Assembly: GCF_902459645.1 (NCBI RefSeq)
Contig: NZ_CABPSK010000002.1
Span: 992,001 to 1,056,000, forward strand
DNA length: 64,000 nucleotides
Source of the DNA: Pandoraea pneumonica
GTDB lineage: Bacteria; Pseudomonadota; Gammaproteobacteria; Burkholderiales; Burkholderiaceae
Reading direction: 5' to 3'
Part shown: in pieces, positions 17,003 through 25,332 of the stretch
Layout: each line of letters starts with the position of its first letter
Numbering within the stretch: position 1 is the stretch's first letter
Notes under the pieces: model-generated
What the model saw: only the letters and a program-made list of their open reading frames with translations
What the model was told of the DNA's origin: nothing
Databases searched by the model: none
Position numbers and translations under genes: made by a program

Positions 17003-17902
17003 ATGCGCAAGTTCAGAACCCCAAGCACGGGGGCGCTGCTCGCTTTTGAGGCGGCCGCCCGGCACGAAAGCTTTACCCACGCGGCCCGCGAGCTATTTCT
17101 GACAGAAAGTGCCGTCTCGCGCCAGATCGCCACGCTGGAGACGCAACTCGGCGTTCGCTTGTTCGTGCGGGCCAAGCAGCGCGTGGTGCTCACGCGCGCC
17201 GGGCGCCTGTACAGCACGCAAGTGCGCCGCACGCTGGAGCAACTCGACCGCGACACGCTGTCGATCATGGCGCACGGCAGTGGCGGGGGGTATCTGGAGT
17301 TGGCGGTGCTGCCGACGTTTGCCTCGGAATGGCTGATTCCGCGCATGAAAGACTTCAACGATCGGCACCCGGACGTGCGCGTGAACATGGGCGTGCACAC
17401 GGACCTGTTCACGTTCGACGAGACACACTTCGAAGCGGCCATTCACTTCGGCCAGCCGACGTGGCCGGGAACGTCGTCGGACTATCTATTCGGGGAAGAG
17501 GTGGTGCCGGTGTGCCGCCCGTCGTTGCTGCGGGGGCCAGTCAATACGGCGGCCGACTTGCTGCAATACCCGTTGTTGCACTCGACGACGCGCCCCTCGG
17601 CATGGACGCGCTGGTTCGCCGAGCAACGCATCGAGGACAACCGCACGGTGCAAGGTCTGCGTTACGAACTGCACACGATGTTGATTGCGGGCGCCGCGGC
17701 CGGGCTTGGCATCGCCTTGGTGCCGAAGTTCTTCGTCGAGGCCCAGCTTGGCGCGCTGGACCTCACGATTCCGTTCGACGTGAAAAGCGTGGCCGAGTCG
17801 GCCTATTACCTTGTCTACCCGACGGAACTCACGCACGGCCAGCCACTGACGGTGTTCCGCCAATGGCTGCTCACGCAAGCGAGCGCTTACCGTCCGGTAT
17901 AG
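17003..17902 (+). CDS. LysR-type regulator (GcvA-like), likely of the aminoadipate operon
   Basis: A 299-residue LysR regulator with an N-terminal winged helix (about 8-65, HAARELFLTESAVSRQIATL) and a two-lobed effector domain (about 90-295). It is divergent from the hglS-amaB-aminotransferase operon, 180 bp away, the classical arrangement for a LysR and its target. Its last 16 bp overlap the convergent YitT gene. Confidence 0.85.
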   Translation: MRKFRTPSTGALLAFEAAARHESFTHAARELFLTESAVSRQIATLETQLGVRLFVRAKQRVVLTRAGRLYSTQVRRTLEQLDRDTLSIMAHGSGGGYLELAVLPTFASEWLIPRMKDFNDRHPDVRVNMGVHTDLFTFDETHFEAAIHFGQPTWPGTSSDYLFGEEVVPVCRPSLLRGPVNTAADLLQYPLLHSTTRPSAWTRWFAEQRIEDNRTVQGLRYELHTMLIAGAAAGLGIALVPKFFVEAQLGALDLTIPFDVKSVAESAYYLVYPTELTHGQPLTVFRQWLLTQASAYRPV

Positions 17903-18534
17903 CGACCCGGGCGGTGCCACGCCACGACCATGGCACTCATGGCAACGGCCGAGAGTGCCGACCAGCCCACGCGTCCGAGCGGGATGGTGGCGGTCGAGAC
18001 AAGCAGAATGGTCGCGTCGATGCACACCTGAGAAATCCCAGCATTGATGCCACGACGGCGTTGCAGCCAGAGCGTAACGATGCCGGTGCCGCCCACGCCC
18101 GCGCCATGACGCGCCAACGCGAGAATGCCCATGCCGCACAGCGTGCCACCGACAAACGCGGCAAACAGCGGGTTGACGAACGCGACGTGGAGGGTCTGCG
18201 GCATGGCCGCCAGCGCAAAGGTGATGCCGAAGCTCGCGATGGTGGACTTGAGCGCGAAGCCCGGCCCCATCGTGAAGTACGCGAACAGGAAGAACGGAAT
18301 GTTCACCAGCGTGAAGATGGTGCCCACCGGTAGCGGAAAGATATAAGAGGCGAGCAGCGCGATGCCTGCGACGCCACCGGTGACTAACCCGGCAGCTTTG
18401 AGCAGCACCAGACCGACCACCACAAATGCCATGCCGATGATCATCGCGTAGATGTCTTCAAGCACGGAATGCGGCACGCCGATTGTGTCGGTGGCCGCGA
18501 TGGCGCCAGATATAGCGCCCGATTCGTGTTTCAT
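17887..18534 (-). CDS. YitT family membrane protein
   Basis: A 215-residue inner-membrane protein with five or six hydrophobic helices (for example MIIGMAFVVVGLVLLKAAG and TGGVAGIALLASYIF). The glycine-rich AGLVTGGVAGIAL and GAGVGGTGIVTLWLQ loops are the duplicated motif of the YitT/DUF161 family. Function of the family is unknown; transport has been proposed. It overlaps the LysR gene tail to tail by 16 bp. Confidence 0.8.
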   Translation of the reverse strand: MKHESGAISGAIAATDTIGVPHSVLEDIYAMIIGMAFVVVGLVLLKAAGLVTGGVAGIALLASYIFPLPVGTIFTLVNIPFFLFAYFTMGPGFALKSTIASFGITFALAAMPQTLHVAFVNPLFAAFVGGTLCGMGILALARHGAGVGGTGIVTLWLQRRRGINAGISQVCIDATILLVSTATIPLGRVGWSALSAVAMSAMVVAWHRPGRYTGR

Positions 18535-18607
18535 GATCTGTAAGTCAGGAACAACAAGACGGCGCGTGCGACTCTCCTTGTGTCGTCACGCGCCGCCGAT
18601 AATTTCC

Positions 18608-18675
18608 CGCGTCGCTGTCTCGGGCGACGCGCAGCTTCACTGCCTGTTATGTTCAAGCGCCCATTCAGGCGCTTG
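18608..18675. terminator. Two hairpins downstream of ilvE
   Basis: caagcgcc-N6-ggcgcttg (18654-18675, 8-bp perfect stem) lies 31 bp past the ilvE stop in its transcription direction. cgcgtcg-N10-cgacgcg (18608-18631) follows. Neither has a clear U-run on the ilvE strand, so they may be terminators or 3'-end stabilisers. Confidence 0.4.
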
Positions 18676-18705
18676 TTTAAGACCTAATTAAGACTTAACG
18701 CGCCA

Positions 18706-19803
18706 TCAGGCAACGTGGTGGACCCAGCCCAGCGGATCGGCCACTTTGCCGCGCTGGATACCCGTGAGTTCGTCACGAATGCGCTTGGTCACGGCACCTT
18801 CGCCACCGTCGCCGATGGTGAATTCGCCCTTGGCATGCTTGACCTGACCAATGGCCGTCACCACGGCTGCCGTGCCGCACGCGAAGGTTTCCTTCACGCG
18901 GCCGCTGGCAGCATCCGCTTGCCATTGTGCAAATTCGTACGGGGTTTCGTTCACGGTCAGGCCGTTGCGGCGGGCCAGTTCGATGATCGACGCGCGGGTG
19001 ATGCCCGGCAAAATCGTGCCCGAGAGCGGCGGCGTTTGCAGCGAGCCGTCGTCCATCACGAAGAACACGTTCATGCCGCCCAATTCTTCGATCCAGCGAT
19101 GCTGTGCAGCGTCGAGGAACACGACCTGGTCACAGCCCTTGCCGCTGGCTTCGGTCTGCGCGATCAGGCTGGCGGCATAGTTGCCGCCGCACTTGGCTGC
19201 GCCGGTACCGCCGGGCGCTGCACGCGTGTACTGGTCGGACACCCAAACGGTCACAGCCGACTTGCCCGGCTTGAAGTACGGACCCACCGGGCAGGCGATC
19301 ACGCAGAAGATGTACTCATGCGACGCGCGCACGCCAAGGAAGCTTTCCGAGGCAAACATGAACGGGCGGATGTACAGGCTGCTGCCTTCGGTGCCCGGAA
19401 TCCACGCGCGGTCGATATCGACAAGCTTTTCCACGGCTTCGAGGAACAGGGCTTCCGGCAGCTCGGCCATCGACATACGCTGGGCCGACTCGCGGAAACG
19501 CTTGGCGTTCGCCTGCGGGCGGAACAGCGAAATCTTGCCGTCTTCGCCACGGTAGGCCTTCATGCCTTCGAAGATTTCCTGTGCGTAGTGCAGCACGGCG
19601 CAGGCCGGATCGATCTCGAACGGACGGCGTGCTTCGACCTTGGCGTCATGCCAGCCCGTGCCTTCGGTCCAGCGGATCGTGACCATGTGATCGGTAAATA
19701 CACGGCCGAACACCGGGTTGGCCAGCTTGGCGGCGATCTGGTCGGCGGGGGTGGGGTTGGCGTGCGGCTCCACGACAAAACGCAGTTGGTTGTCAGCGCT
19801 CAT
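18706..19803 (-). CDS. ilvE: Branched-chain amino acid aminotransferase, class IV fold, type II
   Basis: A 365-residue PLP aminotransferase interconverting Leu, Ile and Val with their 2-oxo acids. Seen here: LHYAQEIFEGMKAYRGEDG, YIRPFMFASESFLGVRAS, GTGAAKCGGNYAAS with the Schiff-base Lys, EELGGMNVFFVMDDGSL, and GTILPGITRASIIELAR. The length and these blocks fit the longer bacterial/eukaryotic BCAT type. The gene stands alone; a 344-bp divergent region with a strongly AT-rich segment lies upstream. Confidence 0.93.
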   Translation of the reverse strand: MSADNQLRFVVEPHANPTPADQIAAKLANPVFGRVFTDHMVTIRWTEGTGWHDAKVEARRPFEIDPACAVLHYAQEIFEGMKAYRGEDGKISLFRPQANAKRFRESAQRMSMAELPEALFLEAVEKLVDIDRAWIPGTEGSSLYIRPFMFASESFLGVRASHEYIFCVIACPVGPYFKPGKSAVTVWVSDQYTRAAPGGTGAAKCGGNYAASLIAQTEASGKGCDQVVFLDAAQHRWIEELGGMNVFFVMDDGSLQTPPLSGTILPGITRASIIELARRNGLTVNETPYEFAQWQADAASGRVKETFACGTAAVVTAIGQVKHAKGEFTIGDGGEGAVTKRIRDELTGIQRGKVADPLGWVHHVA

Positions 19804-20147
19804 GTTTCTTCAGTGTCTCGGCAGAGTTGGCTTGGTCGTCTATGCCGTTAACGTAAACGGCAAGGTGGCGATATTTTCCTCCTTTCGGGGCCTGCCTGTC
19901 GACTGAATTCACCGCACGAAGCGTCTCGGCGGGCTTCTCGCGTGCCTGACGCTGGAAATTCTCGCAATTTGGTGGATTTTTGCTATAAAAATGCGAAATT
20001 TAGCGGATCGCCGCCAAGCCGGTGACTAACATGGGGCGGTAGCCACGTACGGTAACAGTGTGTAAAAAATGGTTTCGGTCACTCGCCAAGAGACGCTCGA
20101 CATTTAACATCGTCGGCGGATGATGTGAGCAATGGGAGGGAGGACAC
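19804..20147. promoter_or_regulatory. Divergent region upstream of ilvE and the small membrane protein
   Basis: This 344-bp stretch holds no gene I can support. Its centre (about 19956-20001) is AT-rich and contains an imperfect dyad, aaattctcgcaattt facing aaaaatgcgaaattt about 16 bp away, with a tgctataaa extended -10-like sequence on the plus strand between them. The pattern would suit an Lrp-type or nucleoid-protein site; not established. Confidence 0.3.
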
Positions 20148-20501
20148 ATGCAATCGACAACGATTCGAATGTTGCGCGCCTATCTGCTCGTGGCGTCGCT
20201 CGGAGCCACTTGCATCGACGCCTGCGTGGTCATTGCCATGCTGGTGTTCGACGTGCCGCAAACCATTTTCGCGACCACCGACTTTCGCCTGGCCATGGCG
20301 GCGTCGCTTGCGCTGCTGATTTTCGCCACGCGCACCCTCGCTGGCGTGGCGTTTCAAGCCGCGCTCAATAGCCGTCACGCCTTGCAAGAAGGCGAGCAAG
20401 ACGGCGCCAGAGTCGCATTGCGCGACGACTGTCCGCACCGCCTGCTCGTTCTCTTTCACATCAACATCCATCGTCAGCGTTTGACGATGCTGGCGGCTTA
20501 G
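20148..20501 (+). CDS. Small hypothetical membrane protein
   Basis: A 117-residue protein I do not recognise. It has two hydrophobic segments (about 9-32 and 47-68) and a His/Arg-rich tail. A strong Shine-Dalgarno (gggaggga) lies 6-7 bp before the ATG, the best evidence that it is real. It overlaps the convergent GST gene by 4 bp at its stop codon. Confidence 0.55.
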   Translation: MQSTTIRMLRAYLLVASLGATCIDACVVIAMLVFDVPQTIFATTDFRLAMAASLALLIFATRTLAGVAFQAALNSRHALQEGEQDGARVALRDDCPHRLLVLFHINIHRQRLTMLAA

Positions 20502-21169
20502 GCGGCCTTGTCTTCCACGGGATCGCCCGGGCGCGCCGGGCGCTTGATGGCGATCCACTCCTGCACTGCGGGACGCGCAAACTGCCGGCGGGCGAACTCG
20601 GCCAACGCGGGCGGCACGACGTCGTCGTTATAGACCAGACGATTGAGCATCAGCGCCAGATCCACATCCGCAATACACCACTTATCGAACAGCGACATCC
20701 GGCCGTCGGGCAGCAGACTTTGCGCGATGGCGATGAGCTTGCTCGCCGCCGCGTAACCGGCGTCCGAGAGCGGATCGCGCGTCGGCCCATAGAAGATGAC
20801 CTCGGTTGAACGCTCCGCACGCAACACCCCCAGATCGCTGCGCAACCACGCTTGCACCTGCCGAGCGCGAGCCAGCTCGCGCACGTCGGTCGGGTACACG
20901 GGGTTCGCAGGGGCGATCGCTTCCAAGTATTCGGTAATCGCCGACGACTCCGATAACGTGAAGTCGCCATGCACCAGCGTGGGCACGCGGCGCGTGAGCG
21001 ACAGGTCGGCATAGCTGGTTTCGTGATGCGCCCCGAGCGCGAGATCGACGGTGCGCAGATCGAACGGCAACCCCTTTTCGCGCAGCGTGACGAAGACGGA
21101 CAAAGCGTACGGGCTCGTGAACTGAGCGTCCGCGTAGAGGGTGAAGTTGGCGGGGGCAGCGGCTGACAC
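20498..21169 (-). CDS. yfcF: Glutathione S-transferase, YfcF-like
   Basis: A 223-residue cytosolic GST. The thioredoxin-like N domain (1 to about 85) includes SPYALSVFVTLREKGLPFDL, the cis-proline region TRRVPTLVHGDF and the glutathione-binding SES in TLSESSAITEYLE. The helical C domain contains YGPTRDPLS and WCIADVDLALMLNRL. The whole matches E. coli YfcF, a GST/peroxidase. It is divergent from the LysR at 21349 with a 25-bp palindrome between them. Confidence 0.85.
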   Translation of the reverse strand: MSAAAPANFTLYADAQFTSPYALSVFVTLREKGLPFDLRTVDLALGAHHETSYADLSLTRRVPTLVHGDFTLSESSAITEYLEAIAPANPVYPTDVRELARARQVQAWLRSDLGVLRAERSTEVIFYGPTRDPLSDAGYAAASKLIAIAQSLLPDGRMSLFDKWCIADVDLALMLNRLVYNDDVVPPALAEFARRQFARPAVQEWIAIKRPARPGDPVEDKAA

Positions 21170-21302
21170 GATGGACTCCTGACGGAAAAGGGATCCGCCG
21201 CACGACCACGCGCGACGGCAGAAAACTGCGAGGCAAACATCGCCTGCAAGCCCTCATGTTGCCGCACCTACGGGGTGATAAGCTACTGCACTATTCGATA
21301 GC

Positions 21303-21327
21303 AAGGTGTGAATCAAACTCACACCTT
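21303..21327. promoter_or_regulatory. Perfect 9-bp dyad in front of a LysR gene
   Basis: aaggtgtga-N7-tcacacctt is a perfect dyad. It ends 21 bp before the LysR ATG at 21349 and lies 133 bp upstream of the divergent yfcF start. Its centre contains the T-N11-A pattern expected of LysR sites, so it is probably the regulator's own operator. Confidence 0.55.
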
Positions 21328-21348
21328 CACGCTCCCAGCGCAACCCCT

Positions 21349-22245
21349 ATGAACGCACCGCTACGCGCCCGTCCGCCACTGGCCAACCTCGAAACTGTGT
21401 GTCTCGTCGCGCGGCATGGCTCGTTCAGTGCCGCCGCCGAGGCCAGCGGTCTGACGCACGGTGCTATCAGCCGCCGGGTTGGCGCGGTCGAGAACTGGCT
21501 CGGTTGCGCGCTTTTCGAGCGCCATGCGCGCGGGGTGAGCCTGACGTGCGACGGCCAGCGTTTTCTCGGGCGCGTCGAGCATGCCTTCGACGTGATCGAC
21601 GCCGCCGCCGACCAGTGGCATCAATCGCGCAAAACCCCGGCCGTGCGTATCAGCGTCGTGCCGTCGTTCGCCAAGCTCTGGCTGCTCGAACGCTTGCCCT
21701 CGCTCGAAGCGGGCGACCCGTTCATTGATATTCAGGTGACCACCGAGCATCGCAATGCCGACGTTGGCGCGGGGGAAGTGGACATTGCCATTCGCTACGG
21801 GCGGGGTGCCTGGGCCAATGTCGACTGGGAGCCGCTGCTGCCTGAGACGCTCTACCCACTGGCATCGCCCGAAGTCGCCGCACGTCTCAAAGGGGCCAGC
21901 GTGTCCGACATGCTGGCGCTCCCCTTGCTGCACGATTCCGATCTCACGGGATGGCGCGCGTGGTGCGGCGCGCAGGGGGTATCGCTGCGCCCGCGAGCGC
22001 GCGACCGGCGCTTCGAGGACTACACCGTTGTGCTTGCCGCTGCCGAAGCCGGGCTAGGCCTCGCGTTGGCACGCACACCGCTGGCCGATGCGTGGCTCAA
22101 ACGAAGCCAGCTCGTGCGAGTGTCCGACGTGGAAGTGGAGTGCCCGCTGCGCTACAACATCGTGACGGCCAAGCGCGAGAAGCGCCCCGAAGTGCTGGAC
22201 GTGATCGCGCGGTTGCAGGCTGCCGTCGCCGCGAGCGGGTACTGA
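21349..22245 (+). CDS. LysR-type regulator, GcvA-like
   Basis: A 298-residue regulator with an N-terminal winged helix (FSAAAEASGLTHGAISRRV) and an effector domain beginning about residue 90 (VRISVVPSFAKLWLLERLP). I start at ATG 21349, which follows the palindrome; the open frame extends 31 residues further upstream through the promoter region. Probable target: yfcF and itself. A 143-bp gap separates it from the next LysR gene on the same strand. Confidence 0.82.
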   Translation: MNAPLRARPPLANLETVCLVARHGSFSAAAEASGLTHGAISRRVGAVENWLGCALFERHARGVSLTCDGQRFLGRVEHAFDVIDAAADQWHQSRKTPAVRISVVPSFAKLWLLERLPSLEAGDPFIDIQVTTEHRNADVGAGEVDIAIRYGRGAWANVDWEPLLPETLYPLASPEVAARLKGASVSDMLALPLLHDSDLTGWRAWCGAQGVSLRPRARDRRFEDYTVVLAAAEAGLGLALARTPLADAWLKRSQLVRVSDVEVECPLRYNIVTAKREKRPEVLDVIARLQAAVAASGY

Positions 22246-22388
22246 GGCCGAGCGCTGAGAACACTGTTACGCGTCGCGCTAGTCAATCAACGCGCACGCA
22301 AATACCACGAACCCACCGCGCCGTTGGCGGGGGTTTCCCGCAATGCGCACGACGGCGCAGGTTGCCTAAAATGCGTCACCGTTTTGGC

Positions 22389-23327
22389 ATGGATGCACGG
22401 CAGGGGATGAACTTACGCTCGCTCGATCTGAATTTGTTGCTCGTCTTCGAGTCGCTGTTGCGTACGCGCAGCACGACCGTGGCGGCCGAGGAGCTTAACC
22501 TCACGCAGTCCGCCGTGAGCAACGCGCTCAAGCGCTTGCGTCTGGCTTTCGGCGATCCGCTGTTCGTGAAAACGCCGCAAGGCATGCTGCCAACCGACCT
22601 CGCGCTGCAACTCGCGCAACCGGTCACCGATGGCCTGAGTCTGATTCGCGGCGCGGTCGAAGCGCCGCAAGACTTCGTCCCCGCAAACGCGCAACGCACC
22701 TTCCGCCTCTACCTGAGCGATATCGGCCAACTGATCTTCATCCCGAAGCTGATGGCCACGCTGGCGAAAGAAGCGCCGGGTGTGCGTATCGTCACCGTCG
22801 ACACGACGCCGCGCGAAGCGCAGACCGCCATGGCGATGGGCGATATCGATCTCGCGCTTGGCCTGTTCACGCGTTTCTCGTCGGGCTTTCATCAGCAACG
22901 CCTCTTTCGCGAACACTACGTCGCCCTGGTGCGCGACGGGCATCCTGCCGTGCAGGAAAGTCTGAGCGCCGAGGCGTTTTTCAGTGCGGCGCATGCGGTG
23001 TATCGCCCCACGGCGGGCAATCACGACGTCTTCGAGACGGCGGTCGAGCAGTGGTTTGCCCACGCCGGTCGACAGCGCCACGTCGCGCTGCGCATGGCGC
23101 ACTCCATGGGGCTCTCGGCGCTGATCGCGGCGAGCGACCTCGTGGTGTGTGTGCCGACCCGGCTCGGCCGCGCGCTCCAAGCCGCAGCAGAACTGCGCAC
23201 CTTCGCATTGCCGTTCGAGAGCCCAGTGTTCGATATCTCGCAACTCTGGCATGAGCGCTTTCATGCCGACGCGGGCCATCGGTGGCTGCGCAGCACGATG
23301 TTCCGTCTCTTCCACGGCGAAGACTAA
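22389..23327 (+). CDS. LysR-type regulator, NodD/LinR-like group
   Basis: A 312-residue regulator opening MDARQGMNLRSLDLNLLLVF. NLRSLDLNLL followed by AEELNLTQSAVSNALKRLR and FGDPLFVKTPQGM is characteristic of LysR regulators of aromatic degradation (LinR, NahR, NodD). Starts at 22371, 22389 and 22407 are all in frame; 22407 has its purines directly against the ATG, so an earlier one is favoured. The frame is also open far upstream across the previous LysR gene, a shadow. It precedes the extradiol dioxygenase cluster on the same strand and probably controls it. Confidence 0.82.
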   Translation: MDARQGMNLRSLDLNLLLVFESLLRTRSTTVAAEELNLTQSAVSNALKRLRLAFGDPLFVKTPQGMLPTDLALQLAQPVTDGLSLIRGAVEAPQDFVPANAQRTFRLYLSDIGQLIFIPKLMATLAKEAPGVRIVTVDTTPREAQTAMAMGDIDLALGLFTRFSSGFHQQRLFREHYVALVRDGHPAVQESLSAEAFFSAAHAVYRPTAGNHDVFETAVEQWFAHAGRQRHVALRMAHSMGLSALIAASDLVVCVPTRLGRALQAAAELRTFALPFESPVFDISQLWHERFHADAGHRWLRSTMFRLFHGED

Positions 23328-23549
23328 ACCCTAAGCCCGAAGCCGCACCTGCGCCTCATCCAGCGCACGACCCCGCTCACACACGTCCACGCCGCACGCG
23401 CTCTGCCGCGAATGCTGCACGCCTGATTCACGGCGTAAATACCCCGCATTTACGCAATTCGTTGGCGTCATGCGGCGGCGCTCCTTATCGTGTTCATCAC
23501 AAACCGGGCACTGGCCCGCGACACGAACAACATCCGCAGGAGACAGGCG

Positions 23550-24413
23550 GTGATCAATCTGCACGACATTCGTTACGTGCGGCTGGGCACACGCGACCTC
23601 GAAGGGGCTACGCGCTATGCGCGCACCATTCTCGGGTTGCAAGAAGTGCGCCGTGAAGCCGGCTACGTATACCTCCGCAGCGACAGCCGCGACCATTCCG
23701 TGTGCTATTTCGAAGGCGATCCGGCCGATCACACCGTAGCGTTCGACATCGCGAGCGATGCGCATTTCGACGCCGCCGCTGCGCAGCTTGAAGCGATGCA
23801 CATCGACTTCCGCCGCGGCACGCGGGACGAATCCGACATGCGCCGCGTGGCCGATTTCCTCACGTTTCGCGATCCCACGGGCAACCAGATCGAGCTCGTG
23901 CTGCGCGCCGCACAGACCGGGCGCGGCTATCACGGCGAGCGCGATGCGGGTATCGATTCGTTCAGCCACGTAGGGCTGTGCACGACCGACGCGCGCCGTG
24001 ACGAAGCGTTCTGGACGAGCGTGTGCAATGCCCGTGTGTCCGATCGCATCGGCGACGCCCCATTACTGCGCATCGACGACGTGCATCACAAAATCGCGCT
24101 CTTCCCGGCCAAACGCGCGGGTATCCAGCACGTGAACTTTCAGGTCAACGGCATCGACGATCTGATGCGCTCGTGGTATTTCCTGCGCGAGCAAGGGGTG
24201 CCGATTCGATTCGGCCCGGGGCGTCACCCGACATCGCACGCGATGTTCCTGTACTTCGCGGGGCCGGACGGCATGGTCTACGAGTACTCCACCGGCGTGC
24301 GCAAGATCGCCCCGGAAGACGAAGCGACCTACGTGCCGCGTCAGTTCCCGTTCGATCCGACCGGGTTCTGCATGTGGGGCGCGAAGCCCGAGATTCCCGA
24401 GTTTTCGGCCTGA
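23550..24413 (+). CDS. Extradiol ring-cleavage dioxygenase (VOC, type I)
   Basis: A 287-residue two-domain VOC protein. The Fe(II) ligands of type I extradiol dioxygenases are all visible: His140 (SFSHVGLCT), His194 (GIQHVNFQV) and Glu245 (MVYEYSTG), with BphC-like spacing of about 54 and 51 residues. It should cleave a catechol next to its hydroxyls. I chose a GTG start at 23550 preceded by caggaga. The next gene encodes a class II aldolase-fold protein, then an aromatic-acid permease and a porin. This pairing recalls CmtC/CmtD of p-cumate degradation; the actual substrate is unknown. Confidence 0.85.
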   Translation: MINLHDIRYVRLGTRDLEGATRYARTILGLQEVRREAGYVYLRSDSRDHSVCYFEGDPADHTVAFDIASDAHFDAAAAQLEAMHIDFRRGTRDESDMRRVADFLTFRDPTGNQIELVLRAAQTGRGYHGERDAGIDSFSHVGLCTTDARRDEAFWTSVCNARVSDRIGDAPLLRIDDVHHKIALFPAKRAGIQHVNFQVNGIDDLMRSWYFLREQGVPIRFGPGRHPTSHAMFLYFAGPDGMVYEYSTGVRKIAPEDEATYVPRQFPFDPTGFCMWGAKPEIPEFSA

Positions 24414-24488
24414 TAGCCGCATAAGGCGCGCGCCGGGGGCTCCCCGGCTGCCGCTGACTTAAGCGAGGCGGCGACGCCCGGTTTCCCC

Positions 24489-25235
24489 ATGACACAGAAC
24501 TTCCAAGCTGCGCCTGCACAGGCGCGCGCCGCCATGCGCACCGATATTGCAGATGCCGACCGCGCCGTTCGTGTGGCCGCCCGCACGTTGGCGCGCGCGG
24601 GTCTGGCTCACGCCTACGGGCATTGCAGTGTGCGGCTCGACGATGCGCGATTTCTCGTGTGCGCTGCGCGTCCGATGGGCCTGATCGGCGTGGGCGAAGC
24701 GGGCACGGTGGTGCCTATCGACGGTCCGTTGCCCGATGGCGTGCTCGGCGAAGTGCGTTTGCACCAGCAGATATATCGCCGCCGCCCCGACATCGGCGCG
24801 GTGGCGCGCACCATGCCGCCGAAGACGATGTCGCTCTCTACGCTGCGCCGTACGCCGCGCGCATTGCACGGCCCGGGCACCTATTTCGCGCCGGGTGTGC
24901 CGCTTTGGGACGACCCGCAACTGATTCGTTCCGATGCGCAAGCGCAGGCGGTAATCGACGCCCTGGGTGAGAACGCCGCGGTAGTGATGCGCGGCAATGG
25001 CGCGGTGGTTGCGGCCGACACGCTCGAAGCGATGGTGGCCCTCACTTGGTATCTGGAGGATGCCGCCCGCGTCGATCTCGATGTACTTGCGCTCGAAGTT
25101 GCGATGCCCGCCGCCGTGCTCGACGCCGCCGAGTGCGCCGCCCGCGCGACGCGTTCGGGCCGAATCATCGAGCGCATGTGGGAATACCTCTCAGCAGGCG
25201 ACCCGGAGCTTCACATGGCAACTACCGCAACCTGA
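24489..25235 (+). CDS. Class II aldolase/adducin-fold protein lacking the metal histidines
   Basis: A 248-residue class II aldolase/adducin-domain protein. The fold is recognisable from YGHCSVRL near residue 43, HQQIYRRRPDIGAV (92-105) and the late MRGNGAVVAADTLEAMVAL. The family binds a divalent metal with an H-x-H pair after the RPD(V/I)xAV block and a third His in a GHG turn. Here these positions are Arg107, Met109 and Asn170, while Glu88 and His92 are kept. It may therefore be metal-free or non-enzymatic, or use another mechanism. Decarboxylases of ring-fission products (CmtD) belong to this fold, so decarboxylation downstream of the neighbouring dioxygenase is a reasonable guess. Confidence 0.75.
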   Translation: MTQNFQAAPAQARAAMRTDIADADRAVRVAARTLARAGLAHAYGHCSVRLDDARFLVCAARPMGLIGVGEAGTVVPIDGPLPDGVLGEVRLHQQIYRRRPDIGAVARTMPPKTMSLSTLRRTPRALHGPGTYFAPGVPLWDDPQLIRSDAQAQAVIDALGENAAVVMRGNGAVVAADTLEAMVALTWYLEDAARVDLDVLALEVAMPAAVLDAAECAARATRSGRIIERMWEYLSAGDPELHMATTAT

Positions 25236-25239
25236 ATCG

Positions 25240-25249
25240 CCCCCCCCCC
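25240..25249. repeat. Ten-C homopolymer tract
   Basis: A run of ten C follows four bases after the class II aldolase stop codon, in the gap before the MFS gene. Such a tract is prone to slippage or sequencing error; it is outside any reading frame I support. Confidence 0.7.
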
Positions 25250-25332
25250 GGCATTGGCCAACCAAGAGCGTCGTCCACAGACGCCATAGCCGATGACGTT
25301 AGCCCACGGCGTTCGCCGTATAGGAGACAGAC

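Noticed and set aside
21951-22388. N-terminal extension of the second LysR gene through the first one
   Set aside because: LysR proteins begin near NLRSLDLN; the extension is the out-of-frame shadow of the preceding LysR.
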